Assembly (NCBI RefSeq): GCF_010671605.1
Contig: NZ_JAABOO010000002.1
Location: forward strand, 124,001-188,000
Direction of reading: 5' to 3'
Source of the DNA: Leptobacterium flavescens
Lineage (GTDB): Bacteria > Bacteroidota > Bacteroidia > Flavobacteriales > Flavobacteriaceae
DNA length: 64,000 bases
A program made the translations under genes and the position numbers. The notes under the pieces were generated by a model. The model ran no database searches. It saw only the letters and a list, made by a program, of their open reading frames with translations, and had not been told where the DNA came from. Below, in pieces: positions 6,957 to 18,150 of the stretch; positions within the stretch are counted from its first letter, which is position 1; each line of letters starts with the position of its first letter.

Positions 6957-9782
6957 TTAGAACCATTTTCTCGTAAAGAGCCCGAGCAGGGTTCTTGGGC
7001 TAAGGGTAACCACAAATCGTATCTGCTGATCGTAATTGGGTTGTGAAGGCTCAAAACCTTTGTTGGAGTAGAGGGGGAAGTAAAGCTCAAAATAGTCGGT
7101 TACCAGATTTAAGCGTATCCCCGAATCGTATACAAACCTGGGGTTTCCTGTCTGGTTCTTCAGCAGTCCCACATCTCCGTATAACTCTACCCATTTCCAC
7201 AGGTTAAAACTCGCATTTCCCGTTACCAGCCAGTTGTTGGAGAAAGGATCTTCCAACTGCGATTTAAATCCACCTTCCGCAATAATGATCTGCTGGCTAA
7301 AGATACCCGAATCTTCAGAACGTCCCAGATAATTAAAGTCGAAGAGATAATCCGTAGGTCTGTCGAGCGCAAAGCTAAAGAAATCGGAATTGGTGCTGTT
7401 ATATATAAACTTCCCTGCAAATAACCTCAGGTTAAGCTGCCTGTTGTTCTGGAACAGCTTCCTGTAGTTCAGGCTAAAGGCGATCTTGGCAAAATCCTGA
7501 GCTACCTGTACATCAGCAAAATAGGACAGGAAACGAACGATACCGTTATCCGAATAACGATAGCGCGCATTAAACACACTGTAATCGGGATCGGTCTCCA
7601 CATCTATAGAACGGTTCCTGATGATATTCACATAACGCGCCTGGAAACGCTCCAGTTTATTGGACCTGAAATCATTGGTCCTGAAACTCAGCGAAACCGA
7701 AGGGGTGATCGATATAAAACGGGAAGCCGGTGCAAAATGAAAGGTACTTGCCCTCAGGGAATAACTGATCCTGAACAGGTTCTGATCGTCTTTTCTCAGA
7801 TCCCGGATATAGGCTATGGAACCGCTTCCTACCAGTGTCCTTTCTCCCGACGAATATGCCGGCTGCAGGTCAAAAACAAAAGGCCTTCTCAGGAAAGTCT
7901 TGTTATGGAGCCTGAGTCCCGGGGTTAATTTGTCATATACATTAAAGGTAACGGTCGGAACAAAGAAGATCTGATTGTAATAAGGATTCTCCGCATCCTT
8001 AAAGAACTTGAACTGCAGTTTTTTGTTGCTGGAAAAGAAACCGTTCAATGATTTCCAGTTATCCCGCTGGTTAAACTCCGGAATGGTCTTGTCGTAATTA
8101 AGCACCAGGCGTTCGGCGCCATTCCTTGCAATTTTAAAGGTCTCTTCTTCCTTAATATCCGTAAACCACTGTTTGGAGACCACACTATCTTTCTTTAAAC
8201 CGAAGAGGGTGATAGGAACATTGGTCCCGCTTTTGTTCTTTATGGTCACATAGACCGAATCTCCCACTTTTTTAGCCTTTTTGATCTTAAAATCTATCTG
8301 ATCCCGGCTACGTATATAAAAGTCAAAGAACCAGTCAATATCTTTCGGGCTTCCTTCTTTCAGGTAATCTTCAAAATAGGAAGCGTTAATGTCTTTCAGG
8401 CTTTGTTCTTTATAAAATGTCCTTATACGGTTGTCTATATGGTTTTGCATAAGGTAATTATCCAGGTACACAAGCCCCAGACCTGCCTTGTATTTATTGG
8501 AGATCTTCTCGTTAAACTTTACCAGCGAATCTGCCGGGGTCGATAAAGGCTGATCCTGATTCCTTCTCGCCATCAACATGGAAAGAAAAGGATACTGATC
8601 GTTAAAGTTGAGTTTGGCCAGATGAAAACTCCTTACGATAAAGAGGTTGGACACCTTCCCCAGGAGTTTCATATCCGGATAATACTCATCCACATATTTG
8701 ATCATCAAATAGTTCTGAATAGCATCGGTGGTCCAGCGTTCTCCCCTCGGATCTACATATACCGTATTCTCCAGCCAATTTTTTAGTGATGTTTTCAGCA
8801 GCTTGAGCTCATACTGGAACTCCTCCGGAAAGGGCCTGAGAAAAGAAGGCAACTGGTTAAGGCCGTAAAGCGGGTTCTTTTTATAGTCCAGATCGGAAAC
8901 CAGCAAACGTTCATGCGGATAACTTCCCAGGTTCCTGTGAATAAAATTAATGACCTTATCTACCGAGATAGCCTTAAAGACATCCTGCATCCCCCTGGCT
9001 TCAATATTGGTAATAAGGGTTAGCTTTTCGTTCTGGAAGTATTCGAAAGTCCTGTCTCTTTCGAGGAACAGTTTAAGATCGCCCCGGTCTTTCCCGTTGA
9101 GGATAATTTGCATATAGTTTTCCACTTCCTGGCCCGAAGCTACATTCAGGTCGGAATGCAATTTATAACCTTTAGGATAGTTAAAGACCAGTTCATAATC
9201 CGATGCATAGGTATACTGATCATCCAGGTCGGTATTGCTGTATAATTTCCATTCCCCGTCCCTGTATACCGCAGGGCTGATATACCAGTAGCGCAGATTG
9301 TAATTCCCCTGCGGGGTATGCCCGTAGCGGGTAAACTTACTTCTAGGAAGCTGAACGGTATAAGAGAGTTTAAAGGTATATTCCTGCCCGGGATAGATAG
9401 GGAAATTAAGCTGAACCCTTATCAGGTCGCCGGCCGGTAAACGTTCCCATTTCAGGAAATTAAAATTGCGATCGGTAATAGAAATAACATTGGTATATCC
9501 TCTTTCCTTGTCTTTTGCAAGGTGAAGGGATTTATCGAACTCTTCGGCAAAGCGCCTTGCTAAAGCCGTCTTCTTACTTGCATAGGCATTATTCCAGTCG
9601 GTGAGATAGATAGAGTTTAAAGTATCCTTACTGCTGTTAAAGAACACCACTTCCTGCTGAATGTTGATGGAATTGGTTTCCTGATGCAGCGTAGCATTGA
9701 TCTTATGACTGTTCTGCGCCCCGAGGGTACAGCACAGGCATAAAAATGCAGAATACAGAATATGTTTAATGTATAGCTTCAA
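6957..9782 (-). CDS. Degenerate M1-type peptidase domain fused to an outer-membrane beta-barrel
   Basis: This 941-residue protein has a signal peptide (about residues 1-22, ending GAQ). Residues about 25-250 resemble the N-terminal beta domain of M1 aminopeptidases. Residues about 260-500 match the thermolysin-like domain in layout, but the zinc motif HExxH is absent: the corresponding place reads FQYELKLLK (322-330) and the usual NEGFA segment is TTDAIQNYLMIKY (351-363). The C-terminal 330 residues are alternating aromatic/polar strands ending in FTRKWF, typical of an outer-membrane barrel. Catalysis by zinc is therefore unlikely, and the protein may bind peptides or act as a surface scaffold. 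The only in-frame start ahead of the signal peptide is a TTG at 9782; a TAG closes the frame 12 bp upstream. A 174-bp AT-rich gap separates it from its operon-strand neighbour downstream. Confidence 0.75.
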   Translation of the reverse strand: MKLYIKHILYSAFLCLCCTLGAQNSHKINATLHQETNSINIQQEVVFFNSSKDTLNSIYLTDWNNAYASKKTALARRFAEEFDKSLHLAKDKERGYTNVISITDRNFNFLKWERLPAGDLIRVQLNFPIYPGQEYTFKLSYTVQLPRSKFTRYGHTPQGNYNLRYWYISPAVYRDGEWKLYSNTDLDDQYTYASDYELVFNYPKGYKLHSDLNVASGQEVENYMQIILNGKDRGDLKLFLERDRTFEYFQNEKLTLITNIEARGMQDVFKAISVDKVINFIHRNLGSYPHERLLVSDLDYKKNPLYGLNQLPSFLRPFPEEFQYELKLLKTSLKNWLENTVYVDPRGERWTTDAIQNYLMIKYVDEYYPDMKLLGKVSNLFIVRSFHLAKLNFNDQYPFLSMLMARRNQDQPLSTPADSLVKFNEKISNKYKAGLGLVYLDNYLMQNHIDNRIRTFYKEQSLKDINASYFEDYLKEGSPKDIDWFFDFYIRSRDQIDFKIKKAKKVGDSVYVTIKNKSGTNVPITLFGLKKDSVVSKQWFTDIKEEETFKIARNGAERLVLNYDKTIPEFNQRDNWKSLNGFFSSNKKLQFKFFKDAENPYYNQIFFVPTVTFNVYDKLTPGLRLHNKTFLRRPFVFDLQPAYSSGERTLVGSGSIAYIRDLRKDDQNLFRISYSLRASTFHFAPASRFISITPSVSLSFRTNDFRSNKLERFQARYVNIIRNRSIDVETDPDYSVFNARYRYSDNGIVRFLSYFADVQVAQDFAKIAFSLNYRKLFQNNRQLNLRLFAGKFIYNSTNSDFFSFALDRPTDYLFDFNYLGRSEDSGIFSQQIIIAEGGFKSQLEDPFSNNWLVTGNASFNLWKWVELYGDVGLLKNQTGNPRFVYDSGIRLNLVTDYFELYFPLYSNKGFEPSQPNYDQQIRFVVTLSPRTLLGLFTRKWF

Positions 9783-10067
9783 AATTAATCTCTATCAATT
9801 TTCATTGCAAAACCTGAAAAGTGCGGATGAACACATCCAGACTTATCTTTTCTTTCTTTTTTTATTTGTTTTGTTGCCGTTATAATTGATGATCCGGTAT
9901 TTTGACTCCGATTTAGCCAAATAGTTTATTTATTAGAAGCTGTATTCATTAATCAATAATATTGCCACTTTCATTCAAAATCATCTCAGCAATGTTAAAC
10001 TATCTTTAAAATCCTGCCGAGATCAGGAAAACCTAAGCGCAAAATTTACTGACCATATCAAAGTCGG

Positions 10068-10757
10068 TTAAAAATTGGGACTCAAATTATATTTTTTATA
10101 GAAACTATCCAAGACAGTTATCACTTCTTCTTCATTATCTACGATTTTGATTAGGTCGAGATCCTCCGGACTTATGTTACCAAATCTGCCTAAAAGGGTC
10201 TGTTTAACCCAATCGAAAAGCCCTCCCCAGAATTCCTTTCCAACCAGGATAATAGGGAACTTGGCGATCTTTTTGGTCTGGATAAGGGTAATCGCTTCGA
10301 AAAGCTCATCCAGGGTTCCGAATCCTCCGGGCATTACTACAAATCCCTGAGAATATTTTACGAACATTACCTTTCTCACAAAGAAATAATCGAAGTTCAG
10401 GTTCTTGTCCTTATCTATATATGGATTGTCATGTTGCTCAAAGGGAAGATCGATATTCAGCCCTACCGAAGTACCTCCTCCGGTATGTGCACCTTTGTTT
10501 CCGGCCTCCATAATTCCGGGGCCACCTCCGGTAATAACTCCGTATCCGGCTTCGACGATCTTCTGAGCCACCCGCTCCGTCAGTTTATAGTATTCGTGAT
10601 CTTCCCCGGTTCGTGCCGATCCGAAAATAGATACACAGGGACCTATCTGACTCATCTTTTCGAATCCGTTAACGAATTCTCCCATGATCTTGAATATTGC
10701 CCACGAATCATTGGTCTTTATTTCATTCCACCCCTTTACATGCTGTTCTTTTCTCAT
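10068..10757 (-). CDS. LOG family protein (TIGR00730-type Rossmann fold)
   Basis: This 229-residue cytosolic protein carries the family signature PGGFGTLDE together with VTGGGPGIMEAGNKGA. LOG-type enzymes hydrolyse cytokinin riboside 5'-monophosphate or, in bacteria, purine nucleoside 5'-monophosphates to base and ribose-5-phosphate. The older label 'lysine decarboxylase' for this fold is incorrect. It starts 33 bp after the uvrA stop on the same strand, so it may be read through from uvrA. The physiological substrate is not determined by the sequence. Confidence 0.87.
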   Translation of the reverse strand: MRKEQHVKGWNEIKTNDSWAIFKIMGEFVNGFEKMSQIGPCVSIFGSARTGEDHEYYKLTERVAQKIVEAGYGVITGGGPGIMEAGNKGAHTGGGTSVGLNIDLPFEQHDNPYIDKDKNLNFDYFFVRKVMFVKYSQGFVVMPGGFGTLDELFEAITLIQTKKIAKFPIILVGKEFWGGLFDWVKQTLLGRFGNISPEDLDLIKIVDNEEEVITVLDSFYKKYNLSPNF

Positions 10758-10790
10758 TGTTTCAGTTGTTTATTTAATTTAGAGCAAATG

Positions 10791-13622
10791 CTAATGTAGT
10801 TCTTTTTTAAGAAACCTTGCCGTATAACTTTTTTTATCTTTTGCGATCTCTTCCGGGCTCCCGGTAGCAACTACCTGGCCTCCGCCTTTTCCGCCTTCAT
10901 ACCCTATGTCTATGATATGGTCTACCGCTTTTATCACATCCATATTGTGTTCTATGATCAGAACGGTATTTCCTTTGTTCACCAGGGTGTTGAGTACATC
11001 CATTAGTACCCTTATGTCTTCAAAATGAAGGCCGGTGGTCGGTTCATCAAGAATATAAAAGGTATTTCCCGTGTCTTTTTTGGAAAGCTCCGTAGCCAGT
11101 TTTATACGCTGGGCCTCACCTCCCGAAAGGGTAGTGGACTGTTGCCCGAGCGTAATATATCCGAGCCCTACATCTTTAATGGTCTTGAGCTTACGGTATA
11201 TTTTCGGGATATTCTCGAAGAATTCCACGGCTTCATTGATGGTCATATTCAAAACATCGGCAATAGATTTCCCTTTGTAGCGTATCTCCAGGGTTTCCCG
11301 GTTAAAACGTTTTCCATGGCAGGTCTCACATTCGACATATACATCGGGAAGGAAATTCATTTCAATTACCCGAAGACCGCCTCCCTGGCAGGTCTCACAT
11401 CGGCCGCCCACCACATTAAAGCTAAAACGCCCCGGTTTATAACCCCTGATCATGGCTTCCGGGGTTTTCGTAAATAACGAGCGTATCTCACTGAATACTC
11501 CCGTATAAGTGGCAGGATTGGACCTTGGGGTCCTCCCGATAGGCGACTGGTTAATGTCGATCACCTTATCTATATGTTCCAGGCCTTTAATGCTCTTATA
11601 AGGCATGGGTTTTTTAACGGCTTTAAAAAAGTGCTTATTGAGAATAGGATAGAGGGTCTCATTAATAAGCGTGGATTTTCCGCTTCCGGAAACTCCTGTA
11701 ACCCCGATCATCTTTCCGAGCGGGAATTCCGCATCTACATTTTTCAGGTTATTTCCCGAGCATCCTTTAAGCACGATAGATTTGCCTGTTCCTTTTCTAC
11801 GTTCTCCGGGAACTTCAATCTTTTTGGTGCCGTTCAGGTAATCTGCGGTCAGGGTATGATGCTCCCTTACTGTTTCGGGATGCCCCTCCGATATGATCTC
11901 TCCCCCATGTCTTCCGGCTCTGGGGCCTATATCTATTACATGATCTGCATGTTCTATCATATCCTTATCGTGCTCTACCACGATAACAGAATTCCCTATA
12001 TCCCTGAGAGATTCCAAAGACCTGATAAGGCGTTCATTATCCCGCTGATGAAGACCGATACTGGGTTCATCAAGGATATAGAGCACACCCACCAGCTGAG
12101 AACCTATCTGGGTGGCCAGACGAATACGCTGCGCTTCTCCCCCCGAAAGGGATTTGGAACTGCGGTTAAGCGAAAGGTAATCCAGACCTACATCCAGCAG
12201 GAAGCTCAACCGTGCATTGATCTCTTTTAGGATCTCTTCGGCTATTCTGAATTGCTTTTCGGAAAGCTGAGAAGGCAGGTCCTTAAATAAGGCTGCCAGC
12301 TCCACAATATCAAGATCGGCCAGTTCGGCAATATTCTTACCGTTCAGTTTAAAATAAAGGGATTCCCTCTTTAAACGGGAACCTCCGCACTCGGGGCATT
12401 TGATCTTATCCATAAAATCTTTTGCCCATCTGCGGATGGAAGTAGAACCGTTCTCCTTGAACTGATTACTGATAAAATTAATGATCCCTTCAAAATCTAT
12501 CTTGTAATCTCTGGTCACTCCTATGGTCTTGGAGGCTACGGAGAATTTTTCATTCCCCCCGTGCAGGATCACCTGCATGGCTTCTTCAGGAATGACCTTG
12601 ATAGGATCGTTCAGTTTAAAGTCATAGCGTTCGGCAATGACCTCTATCTGTTTAAAGATCCATGATTTTTTATATTCGCCCAGGGGCGCAATCCCTCCGT
12701 TCCTGATAGAAATATCGGGATTCGGGATGATCTTTTCTATGTTTACCTGATGAATACTCCCCAGCCCGTTGCACACATGGCACATTCCCTTGGGAGAGTT
12801 AAAGGAAAAAGTATTGGGTTCGGGGTTGGGATATGATATTCCCGAAGAGGGACACATCAGGTTCCGGCTAAAGAAGCGTGTGGCTTCCTTTTCATGTTCG
12901 ATCACCATCAGAACGTCATCTCCGTGGTACATGGCCGTATTGATCGTTTCCATCAGGCGTTTTACGCTATCCTCATCTTCCGATACCCTAAGGCGATCAA
13001 TAACGATCTCTATATCGTGGGTCTTATACCTGTCGAGTTTCATTCCCTTCTGGATATCCATGATCTCACCGTCTACCCTTACCTTGATAAACCCTTGCTT
13101 TGCGATCTGTTCGAACAACTCCCTGTAATGCCCTTTTCTGGACCTGATTATGGGAGCGAGGATATTTACCCTTTTTTCATTAAAATCCTTGATGATAAGA
13201 TCCTTTATCTGCTCATCACTGTAGCTGACCATCTTTTCGCCCGTATTAAAACTAAAGGCATCACTGGCCCTGGCATACAGGAGCCTTAGAAAATCGTAGA
13301 TCTCTGTAATCGTACCTACTGTAGATCTCGGCGACTTGGAAGTGGTTTTCTGCTCGATGGCGATCACCGGAGATAAACCGTCTATCTTATCGACATCCGG
13401 ACGCTCCAGTCCTCCAAGGAACTGACGGGCATAAGCCGAAAAAGTCTCTATATATCTTCGTTGCCCTTCGGCATAGATAGTATCGAAGGCCAGGGAAGAT
13501 TTTCCACTACCCGATAAACCGGTAACAACCACCAGTTTTTCGCGGGGAATGGTAACATCTATATTCTTAAGATTGTGGACACGCGCACCGCGAACCTCAA
13601 TGTTTTCTTCGTAGTTTGTCAT
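10791..13622 (-). CDS. uvrA: Excinuclease ABC subunit A
   Basis: This 943-residue protein is the damage-recognition ATPase of nucleotide excision repair and acts with UvrB and UvrC. It has two ABC modules: Walker A GLSGSGKS (35-42) with signature LSGGEAQR, and GVSGSGKS in the second half with another LSGGEAQRI. Zinc-module cysteines are seen in CPECGGSRL and in CETCQGG...CETCHG. The first module is altered: residues 257-260 read CPSS where most UvrAs have CxxC, while C281 and C284 of its second half remain. The length is normal. A -7-like box lies 16 bp upstream of the ATG. The LOG-family gene follows closely and may be cotranscribed. Confidence 0.97.
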   Translation of the reverse strand: MTNYEENIEVRGARVHNLKNIDVTIPREKLVVVTGLSGSGKSSLAFDTIYAEGQRRYIETFSAYARQFLGGLERPDVDKIDGLSPVIAIEQKTTSKSPRSTVGTITEIYDFLRLLYARASDAFSFNTGEKMVSYSDEQIKDLIIKDFNEKRVNILAPIIRSRKGHYRELFEQIAKQGFIKVRVDGEIMDIQKGMKLDRYKTHDIEIVIDRLRVSEDEDSVKRLMETINTAMYHGDDVLMVIEHEKEATRFFSRNLMCPSSGISYPNPEPNTFSFNSPKGMCHVCNGLGSIHQVNIEKIIPNPDISIRNGGIAPLGEYKKSWIFKQIEVIAERYDFKLNDPIKVIPEEAMQVILHGGNEKFSVASKTIGVTRDYKIDFEGIINFISNQFKENGSTSIRRWAKDFMDKIKCPECGGSRLKRESLYFKLNGKNIAELADLDIVELAALFKDLPSQLSEKQFRIAEEILKEINARLSFLLDVGLDYLSLNRSSKSLSGGEAQRIRLATQIGSQLVGVLYILDEPSIGLHQRDNERLIRSLESLRDIGNSVIVVEHDKDMIEHADHVIDIGPRAGRHGGEIISEGHPETVREHHTLTADYLNGTKKIEVPGERRKGTGKSIVLKGCSGNNLKNVDAEFPLGKMIGVTGVSGSGKSTLINETLYPILNKHFFKAVKKPMPYKSIKGLEHIDKVIDINQSPIGRTPRSNPATYTGVFSEIRSLFTKTPEAMIRGYKPGRFSFNVVGGRCETCQGGGLRVIEMNFLPDVYVECETCHGKRFNRETLEIRYKGKSIADVLNMTINEAVEFFENIPKIYRKLKTIKDVGLGYITLGQQSTTLSGGEAQRIKLATELSKKDTGNTFYILDEPTTGLHFEDIRVLMDVLNTLVNKGNTVLIIEHNMDVIKAVDHIIDIGYEGGKGGGQVVATGSPEEIAKDKKSYTARFLKKELH

Positions 13623-13637
13623 AACAGCGCAAAATCA

Positions 13638-13645
13638 CAAATGTA
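13638..13645 (-). promoter_or_regulatory. Candidate -7 box for uvrA
   Basis: Minus strand TACATTTG matches TAnnTTTG and lies 16 bp before the uvrA start. I see no TTG at the usual -33 distance, so this is a weaker call than the other promoters listed. Confidence 0.4.
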
Positions 13646-13850
13646 CAATTTTGAAGCTTAAAAATGAAGCCGTTAAAGCCCCGATTTTTTACACTCTTAC
13701 ATTTTTATTTTACGCATTATCAGGAGGGCAGGATTTGAAAAGAAGCATAAAAAATTGTGAAATATTGTCATGGAATTCCGTAATAAGCTGATAAACAAGA
13801 CAATTGTACATTCTTTTTATGGAAGGTATGATGATTGATACCGGAAAAAC

Positions 13851-14039
13851 ATGCCGGATTTAAAGAAAAACAGAAAAAAACGCCAGAACTTTACAAAGAA
13901 GTTAAGGCGTTTTATCTATATAATCTTAAGTGCCTGGATGATAGGGATCTCCAATGTGATCTATGAGGAGGATCGTATGGTTAACGATACCAGATCTCAT
14001 ATAGAACAGCGTGAAGAAACCCCCGATGATGCATCCTAG
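13851..14039 (+). CDS. Small basic single-span membrane protein, unknown function
   Basis: This 62-residue ORF has a strongly basic N-terminus (KKNRKKRQNFTKKLRR), one hydrophobic segment (about residues 20-38, FIYIILSAWMIGISNVIY) and an acidic tail (EQREETPDDAS). The charge pattern predicts the N-terminus inside the cell. I do not recognise the family. It stops 1 bp before the convergent TonB receptor gene, and the divergent uvrA starts 228 bp upstream. Support comes from the ATG start, the sensible membrane topology and the tight fit between neighbours; no clear TAnnTTTG promoter was found. Confidence 0.6.
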   Translation: MPDLKKNRKKRQNFTKKLRRFIYIILSAWMIGISNVIYEEDRMVNDTRSHIEQREETPDDAS

Positions 14040-14040
14040 A

Positions 14041-17025
14041 TCAGTTCAGGCTAAAGCTGGCCCTCGCAAAGAGGAAACGCCCTCCCAAACCGAACTGCAC
14101 CGATCTCCTTGAAAAATCAAACCTTCCCGAACTCCTGTTGGTCTGAGCTCCCGGTGTAACCGGATCGAAATCATCGATAGCCCTGTCCGGGAAAATATCA
14201 AAAAGATTGTTGGCACCTATCGTCAGGCTCAAAGCCTCGGCAATTTTATAGGTCACCGACAGATCGGTGATGATCTTAGATCCGAAAACCTGTTGTCTTT
14301 CCACAATAGTGGTAGCCTCTGTTACTTCCCCAAAGAAAACATTCCTGAGGAAGAATACGAACTTCTCAGAACTTAAGCTGTTAGACAGGTTGATCTTGGT
14401 TCTCGGCACGGCTTCTTCCAGATAAACCCTGCTGTCTTCCGGGAAATAAGTGTCTACAAGGCCTGCATCTCTCAATACCTGGGAAGCATTGATATCTCCC
14501 ACTTGCCTGGTATTCGAAAAGGTTGCTGCCAGATCTGATTTTAATCTCCAGTTTTCCCACAGCCCTGTACGGTGGGTCAGTACAATATCCAACCCTTTGG
14601 ATTCGGTATCTATGGCATTTGCAAAGAAGGCTGCCCTTGTGGCATTGGCCTGGCGTAAGAGATTATCGAGTTCTGTTCCCGTTCCGGGGCCGCTAAACTG
14701 CCCGGTAAAGACCACCCTGTCATCGATTGCCACAAAATAGCCATCTACGGTTACCGTAAGATTGATCCCGGGAATCTGTGTGGTAAAACCAAGACTGGCA
14801 CTCCTGGAAGTCTCTTCCTGAAGCTGAGGGATCCCCAATAACTGGGCCGGGCGACTGTCGTTGGCAAAAGTTCCAACCTCCTGCGGATTTCCATCCTGAT
14901 CGAAAATAGTAGAGGTCGAATTAAAGTTGATCTGATGCAGGGAAGGAGCCCTGAAACCGGTATTCAATGCACCTCTTATATTAAAGTTGTCGTTTACTTT
15001 ATAACGGGAGGCCAGTTTAAAGTTGATGGTCCCGCCAAAATCGCTGTAGTTCTCATAACGGGTGGCAAAACTAGTAAGGAGTCTCTCCGAAAAATCCACC
15101 TCTATATCAAAATAACCCGCAACACTGCTGCGACTTCTCGAAAGCTCATTGTCCGGGCTGAAACCAGGGAACACCTGGGATCCTCCGGGCCTGGCATTTC
15201 CGAAGAAATCTTCTGCAGGAAGCTGAGAAGCCAGCGTAATAACCTGACCGTCTGCAGTGTACTGTGCATAGGATTCTTCTTCTCCGGCCACGATCTCGTA
15301 ATTCTCTACCCTGTATTCTGCCCCGAAAGCAATATGGATCCCGGAGAGGATATCATCAAAGTACTGAGTAACATCAAAATTGGTGGTGTTTTGCGAGAAA
15401 GAGAATCCTCCGGCATCAAAGGTATTGGGTGATGCATTCTGTAAAGACGCATTGGAAGAATTCCCTATGGTAAAATCGAAGGAGTTCCTTCCGTAGGTAT
15501 TACTGAAATCCACATTCCAGTCGCCCAGTTTCCCTTTTATTCCAAGAGACACGGACTGATCGTTAATATTGGAATTGATCTCCGGGAGGAAACCATTGAT
15601 AAAAGCAGGGGTAAAGGTCCTGCTCTGGTTGGGAAGCCTGTAAAAACCGGCAGAATTTCCCGTTCTGGAACTTATACCCGCAAAGGAATATATTTCAGTG
15701 CCTTCTTCATCCAGAGGGAGGGAGAAGTTTACAAAAAAGCGCCCTCCTCTTAAGGCAGATTGTCCGAAACGAATATTAAAATCGCTTCTTTCCAGGCCTC
15801 TGGCTGCCAGTTCGGCCTCGGTATTGTCTGCCGAAAGAATGGTACGTAATTCATCCTGGGTGGTGGCTCCGTTCAGGTTAATTCCCGCCTGATTGGCAAA
15901 CTGGATCACATCGGAAACATCGCTGTCCAGTAAATTCGTAATGTCGAAGCCACTTTCACTGGCCACTCTCTCTACCGTATTATAGAGATTAAAGATATCG
16001 CCTTCAAACTCTCGAGCCCGGTTGTAATCTTCCCGTACATCGAAATCCCCGGAAAAGGTCAGGAATCCGCCTTTATCTCCCAGAGGAAGTCCGTAGTTGG
16101 CTGATATATTCGTGGTCTCTCCGTCACTGCCTCCGGTCTGGCTGTTGGAGTTCTTGGAGAAAAATGCTCCCGAAGTCACCCTGAGGTTCAACTCGTTTAC
16201 ACTATTGTTCAGAACAATATTGATGACCCCGGCAATGGCATCCGACCCGTATTGGGCGGCAGCACCATCCCTTAGAACTTCAATGCGCTCGATAGCGGCT
16301 GCAGGAATTGCATTCAGGTCGGTCCCCACATTTCCTCTTCCGAAGGTCCCGTTAACGTTTACAAGAGAAGATGTATGTCTTCTCTTTCCATTGATCAACA
16401 CCAAAACCTGATCCGGTCCCAGGCCTCTAAGGGAGGCAGGATCGATATGATCGGTTCCATCAGAAATAGATTGAGTGTTTGAAGTAAAAGAAGGGGCGAC
16501 AAAATTCAGGATCTGGTTAAGATTTACCTGTGGGGCAACATCATTGATCTCTTTAATATCAATAACATCTATAGGAACCGTACTTTCGGTCTGGGTCCTG
16601 TTGGCGTTACGGGAACCTACAATAACCACTTCCGATAGTTCCACTCCGGCGTTTAACTGGATCCTGAGTGTATCGGAATTAATGGTTACTTCTTTTGTTT
16701 CGTAACCGATATAGGAGATGACCAGTACGGCTCCGCGAGGGGCTTCAATTGTGAAATTCCCGTCAAAATCGGTAGTTGTTCCCGTGGTGGTTCCCTTAAG
16801 GACTACAGATGCTCCCGCCAGCGGAGCCCCGTTCTCGTCCAGGACCTTTCCGCTAACCGTATTCTGTTCTTCACTCAGGGAAATACCCGAAAGGTCTTTT
16901 GCGGTTACTTTTAAAAGAGAGTTACTTTTAAAATAACCTTCGCTATTTGCCGCATTAAGCTGAATGGCAAATACAAACAAAAAAGGTAATAGCAATGCAT
17001 TACGCACATTACGCAGTGTTTTCAT
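14041..17025 (-). CDS. TonB-dependent outer-membrane receptor with CarboxypepD-reg domain
   Basis: This 994-residue receptor has a signal peptide (about residues 1-25, ending LNAANS). A CarboxypepD-reg-like beta domain follows (about 57-130, [22 protein letters not shown]), then a plug domain (about 140-265, containing [18 protein letters not shown] and [28 protein letters not shown]) and a 22-strand-type barrel. These receptors import ligands too large for porins, using TonB/ExbBD energy. No SusD-like partner or siderophore gene is adjacent, so the substrate is open; the plug sequence and the absence of SusD fit a metal-chelate or small-molecule receptor better than a polysaccharide locus. 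The gene is single, with 202 bp of AT-rich sequence upstream. Confidence 0.95.
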   Translation of the reverse strand: MKTLRNVRNALLLPFLFVFAIQLNAANSEGYFKSNSLLKVTAKDLSGISLSEEQNTVSGKVLDENGAPLAGASVVLKGTTTGTTTDFDGNFTIEAPRGAVLVISYIGYETKEVTINSDTLRIQLNAGVELSEVVIVGSRNANRTQTESTVPIDVIDIKEINDVAPQVNLNQILNFVAPSFTSNTQSISDGTDHIDPASLRGLGPDQVLVLINGKRRHTSSLVNVNGTFGRGNVGTDLNAIPAAAIERIEVLRDGAAAQYGSDAIAGVINIVLNNSVNELNLRVTSGAFFSKNSNSQTGGSDGETTNISANYGLPLGDKGGFLTFSGDFDVREDYNRAREFEGDIFNLYNTVERVASESGFDITNLLDSDVSDVIQFANQAGINLNGATTQDELRTILSADNTEAELAARGLERSDFNIRFGQSALRGGRFFVNFSLPLDEEGTEIYSFAGISSRTGNSAGFYRLPNQSRTFTPAFINGFLPEINSNINDQSVSLGIKGKLGDWNVDFSNTYGRNSFDFTIGNSSNASLQNASPNTFDAGGFSFSQNTTNFDVTQYFDDILSGIHIAFGAEYRVENYEIVAGEEESYAQYTADGQVITLASQLPAEDFFGNARPGGSQVFPGFSPDNELSRSRSSVAGYFDIEVDFSERLLTSFATRYENYSDFGGTINFKLASRYKVNDNFNIRGALNTGFRAPSLHQINFNSTSTIFDQDGNPQEVGTFANDSRPAQLLGIPQLQEETSRSASLGFTTQIPGINLTVTVDGYFVAIDDRVVFTGQFSGPGTGTELDNLLRQANATRAAFFANAIDTESKGLDIVLTHRTGLWENWRLKSDLAATFSNTRQVGDINASQVLRDAGLVDTYFPEDSRVYLEEAVPRTKINLSNSLSSEKFVFFLRNVFFGEVTEATTIVERQQVFGSKIITDLSVTYKIAEALSLTIGANNLFDIFPDRAIDDFDPVTPGAQTNRSSGRFDFSRRSVQFGLGGRFLFARASFSLN

Positions 17026-17226
17026 GATCTCTGATTTGTTAAGATGTTAATAACTAGCTAAATAGATATTAAAGGTAGTGAAAAGCCTTCTCGGGAAATG
17101 TTAGAAAACTCACTTATTAATTGAAGAAAAAACATTAAATAAGTTAAGATCAGAGTAAAGCGATCTGCTACAGAGATTTAGATAATATGTTAAAATGACA
17201 AAGCCGGGAATTTTGGCTATGTTTTT

Positions 17227-18129
17227 TTAGAAATGTGTCTTTTTGATATAGGCCGCCAACAGCTTTGCCGCATTCGGGCAGATACGAAACCACAATTCGG
17301 GTTCTATGAGCTCGAGCTCTGCAAGGGCCAGGTTTCCGTCGTTGTCGGTAAAGATATCTACACGGGCATAGGAGGGAAGCTCATCAGAACAAACCTTTAC
17401 GGTGTTTTCAGCAAAAGCGATCTCTTCCTCAGTCGGATGATAGAGCTGAACACTTCCGCCAAAATCGTCCTGAACCCTGAAATCCCCGGCTTTTGCTACC
17501 TTAAGCACCGCATGGGAAAATTCTCCGCCCATTACCATAATAGAAATCTCGCCTTTTAAAACGATATTTTGCTGGAAGGGCTGAAGCATCATGGCTTTTT
17601 TCTGAATAAGCTCTTTAAAAACAGCCTCATGATCTTCAATAATAGACGGATTGAGCTTAAAAGTATCTCTTGAACTCCCCGAAACACAAGGCTTAAGTAC
17701 TGTTTCTTCCCAACCTGTCTGAGAATGTAATTCTTTCAGGCTGGTTTTTTCGTTCTTTTCTATAAAGCGGGTAGGGGTGCAGTAAATTCCTTTAGCCTCC
17801 AGATCCAGGAAATAGCGTTTATCCAGGTTCCAGCGAATAATGGTCTCTGAATTGAGCAGGCGTGTCTGTTTGCTTACCTTGTCCAGCCAGGCAGAGAACT
17901 CATCAAAGCGATCAAAATAATCCCAGGTGGTCCTGAACAGTACGGCTTTGGTTTGCGACCAGTCGAAGTTTGCATCGTCCCAGGACAACCTTCCGGTTTT
18001 TAAACCTTCTTCTTCCAGGGCTTCCCGTATATAGGTGTCTTCCTTTAATACATTCTGTACATAAGGAGCCGGATTGGAGAAATCCAAATACCTTCTGTCG
18101 GTAAGAATGATAATATCATATTTTTTCAT
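17227..18129 (-). CDS. ATP-grasp ligase of unknown specificity
   Basis: This 300-residue protein of the ATP-grasp superfamily shows a nucleotide-binding lysine region (VLKPCVSGSS), the glycine-loop-like FRVQDDFGGSV and the metal ligands near its C-terminus (ARVDIFTDNDGNLALAELELIEPELWF). Such enzymes join a carboxylate to an amine through an acyl phosphate; RimK and glutathione synthetase are relatives. I chose the ATG at 18129 (MKKYDIIILTD) over an upstream in-frame TTG at 18147 because the fold starts here. It begins 21 bp after the ggt stop, so it is probably cotranscribed with ggt, suggesting work on gamma-glutamyl or related peptides (inference). Confidence 0.8.
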   Translation of the reverse strand: MKKYDIIILTDRRYLDFSNPAPYVQNVLKEDTYIREALEEEGLKTGRLSWDDANFDWSQTKAVLFRTTWDYFDRFDEFSAWLDKVSKQTRLLNSETIIRWNLDKRYFLDLEAKGIYCTPTRFIEKNEKTSLKELHSQTGWEETVLKPCVSGSSRDTFKLNPSIIEDHEAVFKELIQKKAMMLQPFQQNIVLKGEISIMVMGGEFSHAVLKVAKAGDFRVQDDFGGSVQLYHPTEEEIAFAENTVKVCSDELPSYARVDIFTDNDGNLALAELELIEPELWFRICPNAAKLLAAYIKKTHF

Positions 18130-18150
18130 TGATGAACCCTTTTTCAAAAC

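Noticed and set aside
9780-9787. TAATTTTG on the minus strand, a -7 box match
   Set aside because: It overlaps the TTG start codon of the M1-like/barrel gene, so it cannot be that gene's promoter.
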